The notes beneath the pieces were generated by a model, which saw only the letters and a program-made list of their open reading frames with translations, was not told where the DNA came from and made no database searches. From positions 310,001 to 374,000 of the forward strand of contig JAAXTM010000001.1 in assembly GCA_013336525.1 (NCBI GenBank): 64,000 nt of DNA, read 5' to 3'. The position numbers and the translations under genes are program-made. Numbering within the stretch: position 1 is the stretch's first letter; each line of letters begins with the position of its first letter. Shown here one piece after another: positions 17,317 to 26,309 of the stretch. Source of the DNA: Geobacteraceae bacterium. Its GTDB lineage: Bacteria > Desulfobacterota > Desulfuromonadia > Geobacterales > Pseudopelobacteraceae.

Positions 17317-18525
17317 TTATCCTACCGTGCCGGCAATTTTGAAAATTGGGAGGTACATAGCAATAATGATAACACCGATTACTACACCCATGATCAGCAT
17401 AATGGCCGGTTCGATGGCAGTAGTCAACAGATGCATCCGCTCTTCGAGTTCATCTTCGAGATAATTGGCAATATCAAGCAGCATATCTTCGAGTGACCCG
17501 GTAGTTTCACCCACTCCAAGCATGCGCAGCGCCAATGGTGGCATAATATTGATACGTTCGAGCGCAACTGAAAGCCGACCACCCTCTTCAACAATACGGA
17601 CCGCCTCAAACAGTCGTTTCTCCATGAATACGTTATCGAGGGTCCCGATAGACATGCGCAGTGATTCAATGATCGGAATACCGCTGCCCAGGACTGTCGC
17701 CAGCGTGCGTGTAAATGCTGCAACCGAATACTTGGAAAAAACATCCCCGGCAACCGGAACAGTCAGCTTGAATCGATCAAACGCATATCGTCCCGATTCA
17801 CTGTTTTTCCATGATCTGAATGCTGCAAACAAACCGAATAAAACGATGATTCCTAAGACAAAAAATCGCCGGAGCAGCGAAGTAAATGTAATCAAGAACT
17901 GAGTCAGAGCGGGGAGTTGCGATCCTGAATCTGTGTAAACCTGGCTAAACGTAGGCACGACATAAACCAGCAAAAGCGTAATGGCAAGAAAGGCGAATAC
18001 AACCAGAATGGCAGGGTAAAATACGGCTGCCACTATTTTTTTCTTGAGTGTGCCGACTCGTTTCAAATATTCGATATAACGCCTGATGGTTTGCGGAAGA
18101 TCACCTGTCCGCTCACCTGCACGAATAGAGGCAATATATAAATGCGGAAAAGCCCGGCCATGCTTTTCCATTGCAGCTGACAATGCAGTACCCGCCTTGA
18201 CATCGTCGCGCACCTGAATCAGAACTTCAGATAATGAACCGGAATCATGACGCTCAAGAATTGCATCAAGCACCTGCATGATCGGCATCCCGGCTTTAAT
18301 TAACACAAGCATCTCTTGATTAAAGGTCAGGAGTGACCTGTTATCAATCTTTCTGCGCTTGATCCCTTTATCAAACAAAAACTGAAACGGCTTCTTTTTT
18401 ACTTCAAATACAAAAAAGCCCTGATCCTCCAGATTTTTGCGCAGAACATCGCCATCTGCAGCCTCAAAATCCTTGATGAGAACTTTACCGTCTGATGCAC
18501 CGAGTTTGCATGAATAAAGAGCCAT
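17317..18525 (-). CDS. gspF: GspF/PilC-type inner-membrane platform protein
   Basis: A 402-residue polytopic protein with two GspF repeats (about 65-190 and 270-395) and three TM helices (about 168-190, 220-240, 372-395). Family motifs include FNQEMLVLIKAGMPI, SIRAGERTGDLP, and their second-copy counterparts FTRTLATVLGSGIPI and MLGVGETTGSLE. It anchors the motor ATPase to the pseudopilus base. It is the first gene of the secretion run. The region before the ATG is A/T-rich with no recognisable ribosome binding site, so initiation may be weak or leaderless. Confidence 0.93.
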   Translation of the reverse strand: MALYSCKLGASDGKVLIKDFEAADGDVLRKNLEDQGFFVFEVKKKPFQFLFDKGIKRRKIDNRSLLTFNQEMLVLIKAGMPIMQVLDAILERHDSGSLSEVLIQVRDDVKAGTALSAAMEKHGRAFPHLYIASIRAGERTGDLPQTIRRYIEYLKRVGTLKKKIVAAVFYPAILVVFAFLAITLLLVYVVPTFSQVYTDSGSQLPALTQFLITFTSLLRRFFVLGIIVLFGLFAAFRSWKNSESGRYAFDRFKLTVPVAGDVFSKYSVAAFTRTLATVLGSGIPIIESLRMSIGTLDNVFMEKRLFEAVRIVEEGGRLSVALERINIMPPLALRMLGVGETTGSLEDMLLDIANYLEDELEERMHLLTTAIEPAIMLIMGVVIGVIIIAMYLPIFKIAGTVG

Positions 18526-18620
18526 AATTTTAATTTAATACCACAGATTGCACAATGTTACAACACAGGGGCATCCGTAAAAGATTAATGTGGTTTATAA
18601 TACCATATTCAAGTTTAGAT

Positions 18621-18806
18621 TCAGGCATTTAGCATACCAACAACCCATATAAAAAAAGCAATTATCGCTGCAGACCCCCACCGTATTCCACTCGAAACCA
18701 CAAATACATTTCTTTGTGGAAACGCCCTTAACATCAACATGATGCTACAGAACAGCCAACATGCTAAACCGGTTATAAGAATGACTGACCAGACATCGCG
18801 CCACAT
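18621..18806 (-). CDS. Small membrane protein, 61 residues
   Basis: A hypothetical protein with two predicted TM helices (about 5-26 and 40-60) joined by a basic loop (RAFPQRN). It starts 7 bp after the stop of the GT2 gene 18814-19536 and is therefore likely co-transcribed with it. I do not recognise the family. Its short length lowers confidence, but the spacing and clean two-helix hydrophobic pattern support a real gene. Confidence 0.55.
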   Translation of the reverse strand: MWRDVWSVILITGLACWLFCSIMLMLRAFPQRNVFVVSSGIRWGSAAIIAFFIWVVGMLNA

Positions 18807-18813
18807 AATGATA

Positions 18814-19536
18814 TTATTTCCCCATCAGTCTTAAAAGAATTGTGCGCAGACGAAGCTTCCAAACCAATATTACAGCTTCCCGGACAATGGAACCAGACAT
18901 TTTTGAACAGCCGGAATGGCGGTCGATAAAAATAATCGGTATTTCGGTAATTTTAAACCCCTTTTCCATGCATAGATAATTCATCTCAATCTGGAATGAA
19001 TAGCCTTCTGATGTTACACGTGACAGATCTATTGCTTCGATAGTAGAACGGCGGAAACATTTATATCCGCTGGTACAGTCTCGAAGCTGTAACCCGGTAA
19101 CCAACCGGGCATACACACTCGCATAATAGCTCAATATCAAGCGCCTTATCGGCCAGTTGACGACACTTACCCCATTAAGATAGCGGGAACCGACAACCAG
19201 ATCGCTATCTTTGATCGCAGTGAGAAAATGCAGCAACATTGACGGATCGTGAGAAAAGTCTGCATCCATTTCCAGCAAATAATCCGCACCCATCGCGAGT
19301 GCGGCCTTAAACCCCTCGCGATATGCTGAGCCCAAGCCGAGCTTTCCCGAGCGATGAAGTACATGAACCCTTTCATTTTCTGCAACCAGACCATCTATCA
19401 AAGAGCCGGTCCCATCCGGAGAATTATCATCGACAAATAGAATATGGAGGTCGGAATGTTGTGCAAGGACAGCACTTGTCAAAGAGCTGACATTATCCTT
19501 TTCATTGTAGGTTGGTATAATAACAAATGCCTTCAA
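18814..19536 (-). CDS. GT2 family polyprenol-phosphate mannosyltransferase-like
   Basis: About 240 residues with a GT-A fold: FVIIPTYNEKDN, the LFVDDNSPDGTG donor-site motif, LLEMDADFSHDP with the DxD-type motif, and the conserved RDCTSGYKCFRR acceptor loop of dolichol-phosphate mannose synthase relatives. It probably transfers a sugar to a polyprenyl phosphate at the inner face of the membrane. The frame stays open upstream to 19746, overlapping ndh by 74 bp, but homology begins at the TTG at 19536, which has a GGAG site 5 bp upstream; I chose that. If the long form is used, an extra hydrophobic N-terminal stretch would be present. Confidence 0.85.
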   Translation of the reverse strand: MKAFVIIPTYNEKDNVSSLTSAVLAQHSDLHILFVDDNSPDGTGSLIDGLVAENERVHVLHRSGKLGLGSAYREGFKAALAMGADYLLEMDADFSHDPSMLLHFLTAIKDSDLVVGSRYLNGVSVVNWPIRRLILSYYASVYARLVTGLQLRDCTSGYKCFRRSTIEAIDLSRVTSEGYSFQIEMNYLCMEKGFKITEIPIIFIDRHSGCSKMSGSIVREAVILVWKLRLRTILLRLMGK

Positions 19537-19672
19537 AACATCTCCGCTTGATCCATTTAAGGAACCAAAAACCACACGCTTTATTATTTTAAATAAATCC
19601 AAGGAACAATACAGAATATAAACATCAAAAGTCAAGGCCAACAGGGACTTTCCCAACCAGATTAATCCATAT

Positions 19673-20938
19673 TTACAGTATTGTAACAGCCCTACGTTTT
19701 TTTGCCGTAATAAGTCGAACCTGGCGTTCCTGAAATAAATAGGCATATGTCCAATTCATCATGACAACAAGTCTATTTCTAAAACCGATCAGGTAGTACA
19801 GATGCAGCAACAACCAGGCTAGCCAGGCAATATAACCACTAAATTTAAAGCCTGCAGCTGCGGCAACGGCAGAACTCTTGCCAATAGTTGCCATCGCACC
19901 TTTGTCAAAATAATGAAACGGTGGCAGAGACCTGCCCTCTTCACGTGCAAGTATACTTCTTGCGACATAATCACCCTGCTGGCTTGCTACCGGAGCCATC
20001 ATCGGCAATGGCACCCCCTTTTCCAGGCAACATGCCATATCACCAACTATAAACACTTCCGGATGATCTTTAATGCTGAGATCCGATTGGACAACGACCC
20101 TGCCCGCAGCACCGAACTCAACCCCCTTCAAAAACCCCGCAAGCTCTGCTGCAGCCACACCGGCAGACCAGAACAAAGTGTGAGACGTAATCACAGTTCC
20201 TCCATACAGTACAACAGATTCAGGCGTAGCTCCGACAACCCGGTTCTCGAGAAGAACTTCAACTCCCATGGAGTTCAGTTTTTGATGCGCGTACTCACGG
20301 AGATCGGCGGGCATTGCTGTTAGCAGTGAATCTGCAGCCTCAACAAGGATAATTCTTGTTTCGTTGGCTGAAATGGTAGGGAAATCTTTAGAAAGGACAT
20401 ATACAATCAACTCACGCAATGCACCGGAAAACTCAACACCTGTCGGCCCTCCACCGACGATAACAAATGTCAGTAAAGCCGATTTAATTTTTGTGTCCGA
20501 TTCACGGGAAGCCTGCTCGAACATCAAAAGGATATGGTTACGCAAATCTTCAGCCTGATCGAGCCGTTTGAGGTCAAATGCGTGGGCAGCAACACTTTCC
20601 ATACCGAAAAAATTAGTACGACTACCGGCAGCAACAATCAGATAATCATAAGGGACATTGCCACCATCAGTAAGAACAATTTTTGCGTCCAGATCAATTC
20701 CACTGATTTCGGCAAGCATAAATGAAGCGTTCCGCCAGCGTCGGGTCAAGCCGCGCAGGGGATAGGCTATCGCTTCCTGTTCAAGACCAGCGGTTGCTAC
20801 CTGATACAGTAAAGGCTGGAACAGATGGTAATTATTGCGATCAACCATAATTAATTCGACATCGCTTTCAGACAGTGTTTTGGCGGCCCGTAACCCGCCA
20901 AAACCCATTCCGGCTATGACAACACGTTTTTTGGACAT
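19673..20938 (-). CDS. ndh: Type II NADH dehydrogenase / FAD-dependent oxidoreductase
   Basis: A 421-residue single-subunit NADH:quinone oxidoreductase family protein. N-terminal FAD-binding motif GMGFGGLRAAK, a second Rossmann site VIVGGGPTGVEFSGAL for NADH, and IFIVGDMACC for FAD. The C-terminal region (about 370-415) is hydrophobic and amphipathic, consistent with membrane attachment. It would pass electrons from NADH to the quinone pool without proton pumping. The start ATG at 20938 follows an AAGGGTG site; the frame is open to 20971. It is divergent from the Cache histidine kinase. Confidence 0.9.
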   Translation of the reverse strand: MSKKRVVIAGMGFGGLRAAKTLSESDVELIMVDRNNYHLFQPLLYQVATAGLEQEAIAYPLRGLTRRWRNASFMLAEISGIDLDAKIVLTDGGNVPYDYLIVAAGSRTNFFGMESVAAHAFDLKRLDQAEDLRNHILLMFEQASRESDTKIKSALLTFVIVGGGPTGVEFSGALRELIVYVLSKDFPTISANETRIILVEAADSLLTAMPADLREYAHQKLNSMGVEVLLENRVVGATPESVVLYGGTVITSHTLFWSAGVAAAELAGFLKGVEFGAAGRVVVQSDLSIKDHPEVFIVGDMACCLEKGVPLPMMAPVASQQGDYVARSILAREEGRSLPPFHYFDKGAMATIGKSSAVAAAAGFKFSGYIAWLAWLLLHLYYLIGFRNRLVVMMNWTYAYLFQERQVRLITAKKRRAVTIL

Positions 20939-21070
20939 TTTTGGACACCCTTGGCTGTAAGCTTGAAACACAGAAAAAACCGGTTACAACCTGACACTAT
21001 TGCATTTAGGTACGACTTACCTTATAAACCGAAACATACAATAGAGGCAAATTTCAAATATCGGAACGCA

Positions 21071-23026
21071 ATGAATTCATTACTTAACAAACTTAAACTT
21101 CGTGGAAAACTGCTGGCACTGGTTTTACCACTGGTGATAATTCCAATTTTTGTTGTGGCCGGAGTCATTGGCCTCATTGCAAACCAGCAAGCATATCTTG
21201 GCATCACCAAAACCAGCAAGGACGATCTGCAACACCTTTCTGAATTCTGCATTGACCTGCTTAATTCACATTATCAGCAATTTCAGGTTTACAAACAGGA
21301 TAAAGCACGCCATCTCAACAATGAATTGGCTACATTGACCGCACTTTCTTACAACCTTGTTGCCGCCGAGCAGCATCTGCATACGCAGGGTAAAATTGAT
21401 CTTGAAACCGCCAAGAGGGAAGCACGGCAGGCGTTGAAAAAAATAAATGTCGGCGAAAGCGGCTATATATATGCCATGACAACCCGAGGTGAACTTCAGG
21501 CCCATATTGCCAGGGAGGGGGAAAACGTATTTGACGAGAGGGATGAGAACGGCCGCTACTTCATCCGTGAAATGTGTGCGGCGGCCCGTGCCAGCAAACC
21601 GGGTGAAATTCTCTTCACAACCTATCCCTGGCGCAATGCGATCCTGGGGGATACAAAGCCTCGCACAAAAGTGGTTGCCTACAAATATTTTCGGGAATGG
21701 GACTGGATAATTGCATCCGGCAGTTATCCGGATGAAGCAACAGGAGATGCCGCCTTTGAGCGGCAGGCATTTGCGAAACTCAAAGAGAGCATACGAGCCA
21801 AAAAAGTCGGCATGACCGGCTACATATTCTGCATGGACAGTAAAGGTACATTTACGATCCATCCTGATTCCGAAGGGCAAAACCTGATCAATGCAAAGGA
21901 TCTGGACGGAAACAGCTTCATAAAAGAAATGATCAGCAATAAAATCGGCTGGATCCGCTATCCCTGGAAAAACAGGACCGATCCCGCCGCCCGAATGAAA
22001 ATTGTACGGTATGATTATTTTAAACCTTGGGACTGGATCGTAGCTGTCGGATCATATGAGGATGAATTTTATCAGGAAGCTCACAAGATCAAGAGCCATA
22101 TTCTGTTCATCATGGCGCTTCTGATACTGGTGGTGGGAGCGGCGGCTATATCTCTGGTTGTCCGGGCCTCGGCAGTGTTCACCGACCCTATTACACAAAT
22201 GATGTCAGTCATCAAAAGTATCAAGCGTGGCAATCTGGACGAACGGATCTCCGTCAGCGGTGAGGACGAACTTGCCGAACTGGGGAGTGCTTTCAACCGT
22301 ATGACCGAAATTATCCAGCGCAACAAGGATATTGAATCAAGCCTTGCCCAGCAGGGAAAGATGGCCTCCCTGGGCGTACTGTCGTCTGGGGTCGCCCATG
22401 AGATAAACAATCCGCTGGGTGTTATTCTCGGCTATGCAGCCTACCTGGAAAGCAAGATGAGTGAAGATGACCCCAATTACCAATATATTCATGAAATCAA
22501 ACGAGAAAGCAAACGCTGCAAAAAGATTGTTCAGGATCTGCTTTCCTACGCCCGTACGCCACGCCCGACCTTAGAGCCAACCGATCTCAATGATCTTCTG
22601 CAACAGATTGTCGATTTTTCCGCCAATCATACAGATATGCGCGGCATAACAATCAAAACCGAGTTCGCAAGCTGCCTGCCACTGGTTGAGCTGGATGGTG
22701 ACCAGATGCGTCAGGTCACAATAAACCTGATCCTGAATGCCGGTGGAGCCATGCCGGACGGCGGAAACCTGACTGTCGGCACCGAGGCGGTTGATGCCAC
22801 GCATGTGCGCATAACATTCAGAGACAGCGGATATGGTATTCCTGCAGAGATTCTGGAAAAAATATTCGAACCATTCTACACGACCAAAGCCCGTGGCACT
22901 GGACTGGGGCTTGCCATAACCCGGCAGATCATAGAACAGCACCATGGCGAGATTCATATAGAAAGTACTGTCGGCAGCGGTACGTGCGTTACAGTTACGC
23001 TGCCGACTGAGCAAGAGGAGTTGTAA
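21071..23026 (+). CDS. Membrane histidine kinase with double Cache sensor
   Basis: A 651-residue sensor kinase. The first TM is near residues 15-37, followed by a large periplasmic region with two Cache-type modules (VGESGYIYAMTTRGEL and VGMTGYIFCMDSKGTF, each ending in WDWI(I/V)A). A second TM lies near 345-370, then HAMP, HisKA with phospho-acceptor H443 in GVAHEINNP, and an HATPase domain with DSGYGIP and GTGLGLAI. It probably senses a small molecule in the periplasm. The ATG at 21071 is chosen; the frame is open from 20951. The partner is the response regulator that starts at the very next base. Confidence 0.92.
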   Translation: MNSLLNKLKLRGKLLALVLPLVIIPIFVVAGVIGLIANQQAYLGITKTSKDDLQHLSEFCIDLLNSHYQQFQVYKQDKARHLNNELATLTALSYNLVAAEQHLHTQGKIDLETAKREARQALKKINVGESGYIYAMTTRGELQAHIAREGENVFDERDENGRYFIREMCAAARASKPGEILFTTYPWRNAILGDTKPRTKVVAYKYFREWDWIIASGSYPDEATGDAAFERQAFAKLKESIRAKKVGMTGYIFCMDSKGTFTIHPDSEGQNLINAKDLDGNSFIKEMISNKIGWIRYPWKNRTDPAARMKIVRYDYFKPWDWIVAVGSYEDEFYQEAHKIKSHILFIMALLILVVGAAAISLVVRASAVFTDPITQMMSVIKSIKRGNLDERISVSGEDELAELGSAFNRMTEIIQRNKDIESSLAQQGKMASLGVLSSGVAHEINNPLGVILGYAAYLESKMSEDDPNYQYIHEIKRESKRCKKIVQDLLSYARTPRPTLEPTDLNDLLQQIVDFSANHTDMRGITIKTEFASCLPLVELDGDQMRQVTINLILNAGGAMPDGGNLTVGTEAVDATHVRITFRDSGYGIPAEILEKIFEPFYTTKARGTGLGLAITRQIIEQHHGEIHIESTVGSGTCVTVTLPTEQEEL

Positions 23027-24418
23027 GTGTCTGATAAAAAACGTATTTTACTTATTGACAATGAAGCAGGACTCTGCCGAATGATGGAGCAGATTCTGTT
23101 GGATCACGGCTATCTACCAAGATCATATACATCACCACGCCAGGCTGTTGAAGAGTTCAAGGCCTCTGCGTGGGATCTGGTTATCAGTGACATTAAAATG
23201 CCAGGCATGAGCGGCCTGGAGGTATTGCAGGCAATTAAAGCCAAACAGCATGACATTCCGGTCATTATGATTACGGCATACGCAACTGTTGAAATGTCGA
23301 TCCAGGCGCTTCGAAAAGGGGCGTACGACATGCTGACCAAACCGTTTGAACCTGACGAGCTTGTCTACCGGGTAAAAAATGCTCTGCAGCAACGGCAGCT
23401 GCTCGAAGAAAACCGTGAACTTCGCGCAGAACTCGAGGAAAAATTTCGTTTTGAAAACATCATAGGAGCCTGCGAGGGGCTGAAAAGTGTATTGGAACGT
23501 GTTGGCAAAGTTGCCGTTCGTGACACATCAATACTTATTACCGGAGAATCCGGAACCGGCAAAGAACTGATCGCCCAGGCGATTCATTACAATTCTCCAC
23601 GCCGCGAAAAAAAATTTGTTGCCATCAATTGCGGTGCTTTACCGGAGAACCTGCTGGAAAGCGAACTGTTTGGCTATAAGAAGGGGGCCTTTACCGGAGC
23701 AACCGAGAGTCGTAGCGGGCTATTGGAAACGGCCAGCGGAGGTACTCTTTTTCTGGATGAAGTTGGCAACCTGCCGATGAATGTTCAAAAGACACTGCTC
23801 CGCTTTCTCCAGGAAAAGGAGTTTCACCGCTTAGGGGATACAAGCCCTACACGGGTTGATATACGGGTTCTATCGGCTACTAACTCTGATCTGAAAGAAG
23901 CTATCAAGAGTGGAGCGTTTCGTGAGGATCTTTACTATCGCCTGAATGTTGTCAACATTCACCTCCCCCCTCTTCGTGAGCGCTGCAGCGACATTCCGTT
24001 ACTCGCCGCACACTTCATAACGCTACAGAACCAGAAGTTTAAAACGGCTACTATTGGGTTTGAAAGCGAAGCCCTGCACATCTTGTGCTCATGCGAATGG
24101 CCGGGTAATATACGGCAGCTCAAAAATGTTGTAGAAGCCTGTATGGCCATTGAAACAGGGGAATATATATCCAAAGACACATTGGCACAGTTTATCGATG
24201 CCGACACTTGCAGGAACAGTGCTTCGGGAGAAGCAGGACAGATTAGCCTTGACGTACCTTACAGCACCGCTCTTGAGCATTTTGAGGCGGATCTGCTCAA
24301 AGGTCTTTTAAAACGGCATGCCGGCAACATTGACTCGGCTGCACGTGAAGCAGGAATGAATATGGTTACCATGTATAGGAAAATAAAGAGGTATGGCATC
24401 AGGAAGGAAGATTACTGA
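23027..24418 (+). CDS. NtrC-family sigma-54-dependent response regulator
   Basis: A 463-residue regulator. The receiver domain (1-120) has D55 in ISDIKMPG and Lys in LTKPFEP. The AAA+ domain (about 140-375) has Walker A GESGTGKE and an intact GAFTGA loop, the contact to sigma-54. The C-terminal Fis-type helix-turn-helix is AGNIDSAAREAGMNMVTMYRKIK. GTG start directly after the kinase stop, with GAGGAG inside the kinase 3' end, so the pair is translationally linked. It activates sigma-54 promoters; the targets are not visible here. Confidence 0.93.
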   Translation: MSDKKRILLIDNEAGLCRMMEQILLDHGYLPRSYTSPRQAVEEFKASAWDLVISDIKMPGMSGLEVLQAIKAKQHDIPVIMITAYATVEMSIQALRKGAYDMLTKPFEPDELVYRVKNALQQRQLLEENRELRAELEEKFRFENIIGACEGLKSVLERVGKVAVRDTSILITGESGTGKELIAQAIHYNSPRREKKFVAINCGALPENLLESELFGYKKGAFTGATESRSGLLETASGGTLFLDEVGNLPMNVQKTLLRFLQEKEFHRLGDTSPTRVDIRVLSATNSDLKEAIKSGAFREDLYYRLNVVNIHLPPLRERCSDIPLLAAHFITLQNQKFKTATIGFESEALHILCSCEWPGNIRQLKNVVEACMAIETGEYISKDTLAQFIDADTCRNSASGEAGQISLDVPYSTALEHFEADLLKGLLKRHAGNIDSAAREAGMNMVTMYRKIKRYGIRKEDY

Positions 24419-24437
24419 GGTAAAGTTTTCATACAGA

Positions 24438-24471
24438 GGCGAGCTGTTACGGTAAATGCCGACAGCTCGCC
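24438..24471. terminator. Hairpin terminator between convergent genes
   Basis: A perfect 10-bp inverted repeat, GGCGAGCTGT (24438-24447) and ACAGCTCGCC (24462-24471) with a 14-base loop, lies 19 bp after the response regulator stop and before the convergent acyl-CoA synthetase stop. The following T content is modest (CTTCTCTTCG), so termination efficiency is uncertain. Confidence 0.6.
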
Positions 24472-24509
24472 TTCTCTTCGTAAGTCATCTTATCTGCAGC
24501 TTTAAAAAT

Positions 24510-26168
24510 CTAAGCTGATTCCTCCATATCCTCCAACTGTAGCTCCTTGATCGCCATTTCTCTCATTTTGAATTTCTGGATTTTGCCGGAGGCGGTCATC
24601 GGGTATCCGTCAACAAATTTGACATATTTGGGAATTTTATAGTGTGCAATTTTGTCCCGGCAGAAATCACGAACCTCTTCTTCGCTCATCTCCATCCCCT
24701 TTTTAAGGATAATTGCGGCCATTACCTGTTCTCCATATTTCCTGTCCGGAACACCATAGACCTGAATATCTGATACTTTTGGATGAGTATAAAGAAATTC
24801 TTCAATTTCTCGCGGGTAGATGTTTTCACCGGCGCGGATGATCATCTGCTTTATGCGACCGGTAATTTTGCAGTAACCGTTTTCATCCATGATGGCAAGA
24901 TCGCCGGTGTGTAACCAGCCGTCAACGTCTATAACATTGGCAGTTTCCTCCGGCATCTTGTAATAACCCTTCATCACCATATAGCCACGAGCACAGAGCT
25001 CACCCTGCTTTCCCGGAGGCAAAGTAGCCCCGGTCTCGATATCGACAATTTTCACCTCTGCGCCTGGAAGAGCACGACCCACCGTCGCCACCCGAAGTTC
25101 AATTGCATCATCAGTCCGGGTCTGGGTAATGCCGGGTGAGGACTCTGTCTGCCCATAAACGCTGGTGATCTCCGTGACATGCATATCCTTGACGGCACGT
25201 TTCATTACTTCGATCGGGCAGACTGAGCCAGCCATAATACCGGTACGCATACTGGAGAGATCAAACTTTGCAAAGTCCGGATGTTCCAACTCAGCAATGA
25301 ACATGGTTGGAACGCCATGGACAGCAGTGCATTTTTCCTTCTCGATGGTCTGCAGCACCTTCAGCGGATCAAAGATCTCAACCGGCACCATAGTTGAACC
25401 GTGGGTAACACAGACCATCACCCCGAGCACACAGCCAAAGCAGTGGAAAAACGGCACAGGAATACATAGCCGGTCATGTTCGGTGAACTTCATGCATTCA
25501 CCAATCTGAAAACCATTATTCACCAGGTTGTAGTGAGTCAACATGACCCCTTTGGGAAAACCGGTGGTTCCGGAGGTGTATTGCATGTTGATAGTTTCAT
25601 GACAATCCAGCGATGCTTCTATGGCATCCAACTCCGAATCTGCCACCCCCTCCCCCATTTTTATGATGTTGTCAAAGTTGAGCGTGCCCGCAGGTGTTTC
25701 CCCTCCAATGAAGATGATATTTTTAAGGAACGGCAGCTTGGGGCTGTTGAGCTTGCCCGGTTCTGATTCCGTCAGTTCCGGGACAATGCTGGAGAGCGTT
25801 TCGATGTAGTCCGTGCCTTTAAAGGAGCCGACCATAAATAGCGAGGTAGAGTCTGACTGCCTCAGGATATATTCAAGTTCAGCTGATTTATAACTGGTGT
25901 TAACAGTTACAAGGACGGCTCCTATCTTTGCGGAAGCGAATTGCAGCAGAACCCATTCCGGGACGTTATAGGCCCAAATGGCGATATTATCCCCTTTTTT
26001 GATGCCAAGCCGGAGCAACCCTTTGGCTAGCTGGCGACAGCTTTCGTTAAATTGTTTATAGCTGTAGCGCAGGCCGCGTTCAGGGTAGACCAGAGCTTCG
26101 TTATCAGGATAGCGGCGAGCCATTTCGTCCAGCAGGGAACCGACTGTGTAGGTTAGTTGTTGGGACAT
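24510..26168 (-). CDS. Acyl-CoA synthetase (AMP-binding, fatty-acid ligase type)
   Basis: A 552-residue adenylate-forming ligase. It has the AMP-binding signature [18 protein letters not shown], the YGQTESSPG adenine loop, the hinge region [22 protein letters not shown], and the C-terminal acylation Lys in [13 protein letters not shown]. This matches medium- or broad-chain fatty acyl-CoA synthetases; chain-length preference cannot be read from sequence. The reaction forms acyl-CoA from fatty acid, ATP and CoA in the cytoplasm. A GGAGG site precedes the ATG. It is flanked by intergenic gaps on both sides and is probably a single-gene unit. Confidence 0.9.
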   Translation of the reverse strand: MSQQLTYTVGSLLDEMARRYPDNEALVYPERGLRYSYKQFNESCRQLAKGLLRLGIKKGDNIAIWAYNVPEWVLLQFASAKIGAVLVTVNTSYKSAELEYILRQSDSTSLFMVGSFKGTDYIETLSSIVPELTESEPGKLNSPKLPFLKNIIFIGGETPAGTLNFDNIIKMGEGVADSELDAIEASLDCHETINMQYTSGTTGFPKGVMLTHYNLVNNGFQIGECMKFTEHDRLCIPVPFFHCFGCVLGVMVCVTHGSTMVPVEIFDPLKVLQTIEKEKCTAVHGVPTMFIAELEHPDFAKFDLSSMRTGIMAGSVCPIEVMKRAVKDMHVTEITSVYGQTESSPGITQTRTDDAIELRVATVGRALPGAEVKIVDIETGATLPPGKQGELCARGYMVMKGYYKMPEETANVIDVDGWLHTGDLAIMDENGYCKITGRIKQMIIRAGENIYPREIEEFLYTHPKVSDIQVYGVPDRKYGEQVMAAIILKKGMEMSEEEVRDFCRDKIAHYKIPKYVKFVDGYPMTASGKIQKFKMREMAIKELQLEDMEESA

Positions 26169-26309
26169 AAGAACCTCCGATTAATATTGCTCAATATATT
26201 TAAATACATACAACAAGGATAACATCACGTTTTTACAGGTTTTTTAGATAACATGGAGAGACAGATGAGTCAAGCTGGAAAACGGAACGTAGAGTACGCT
26301 GTTGAAAAA

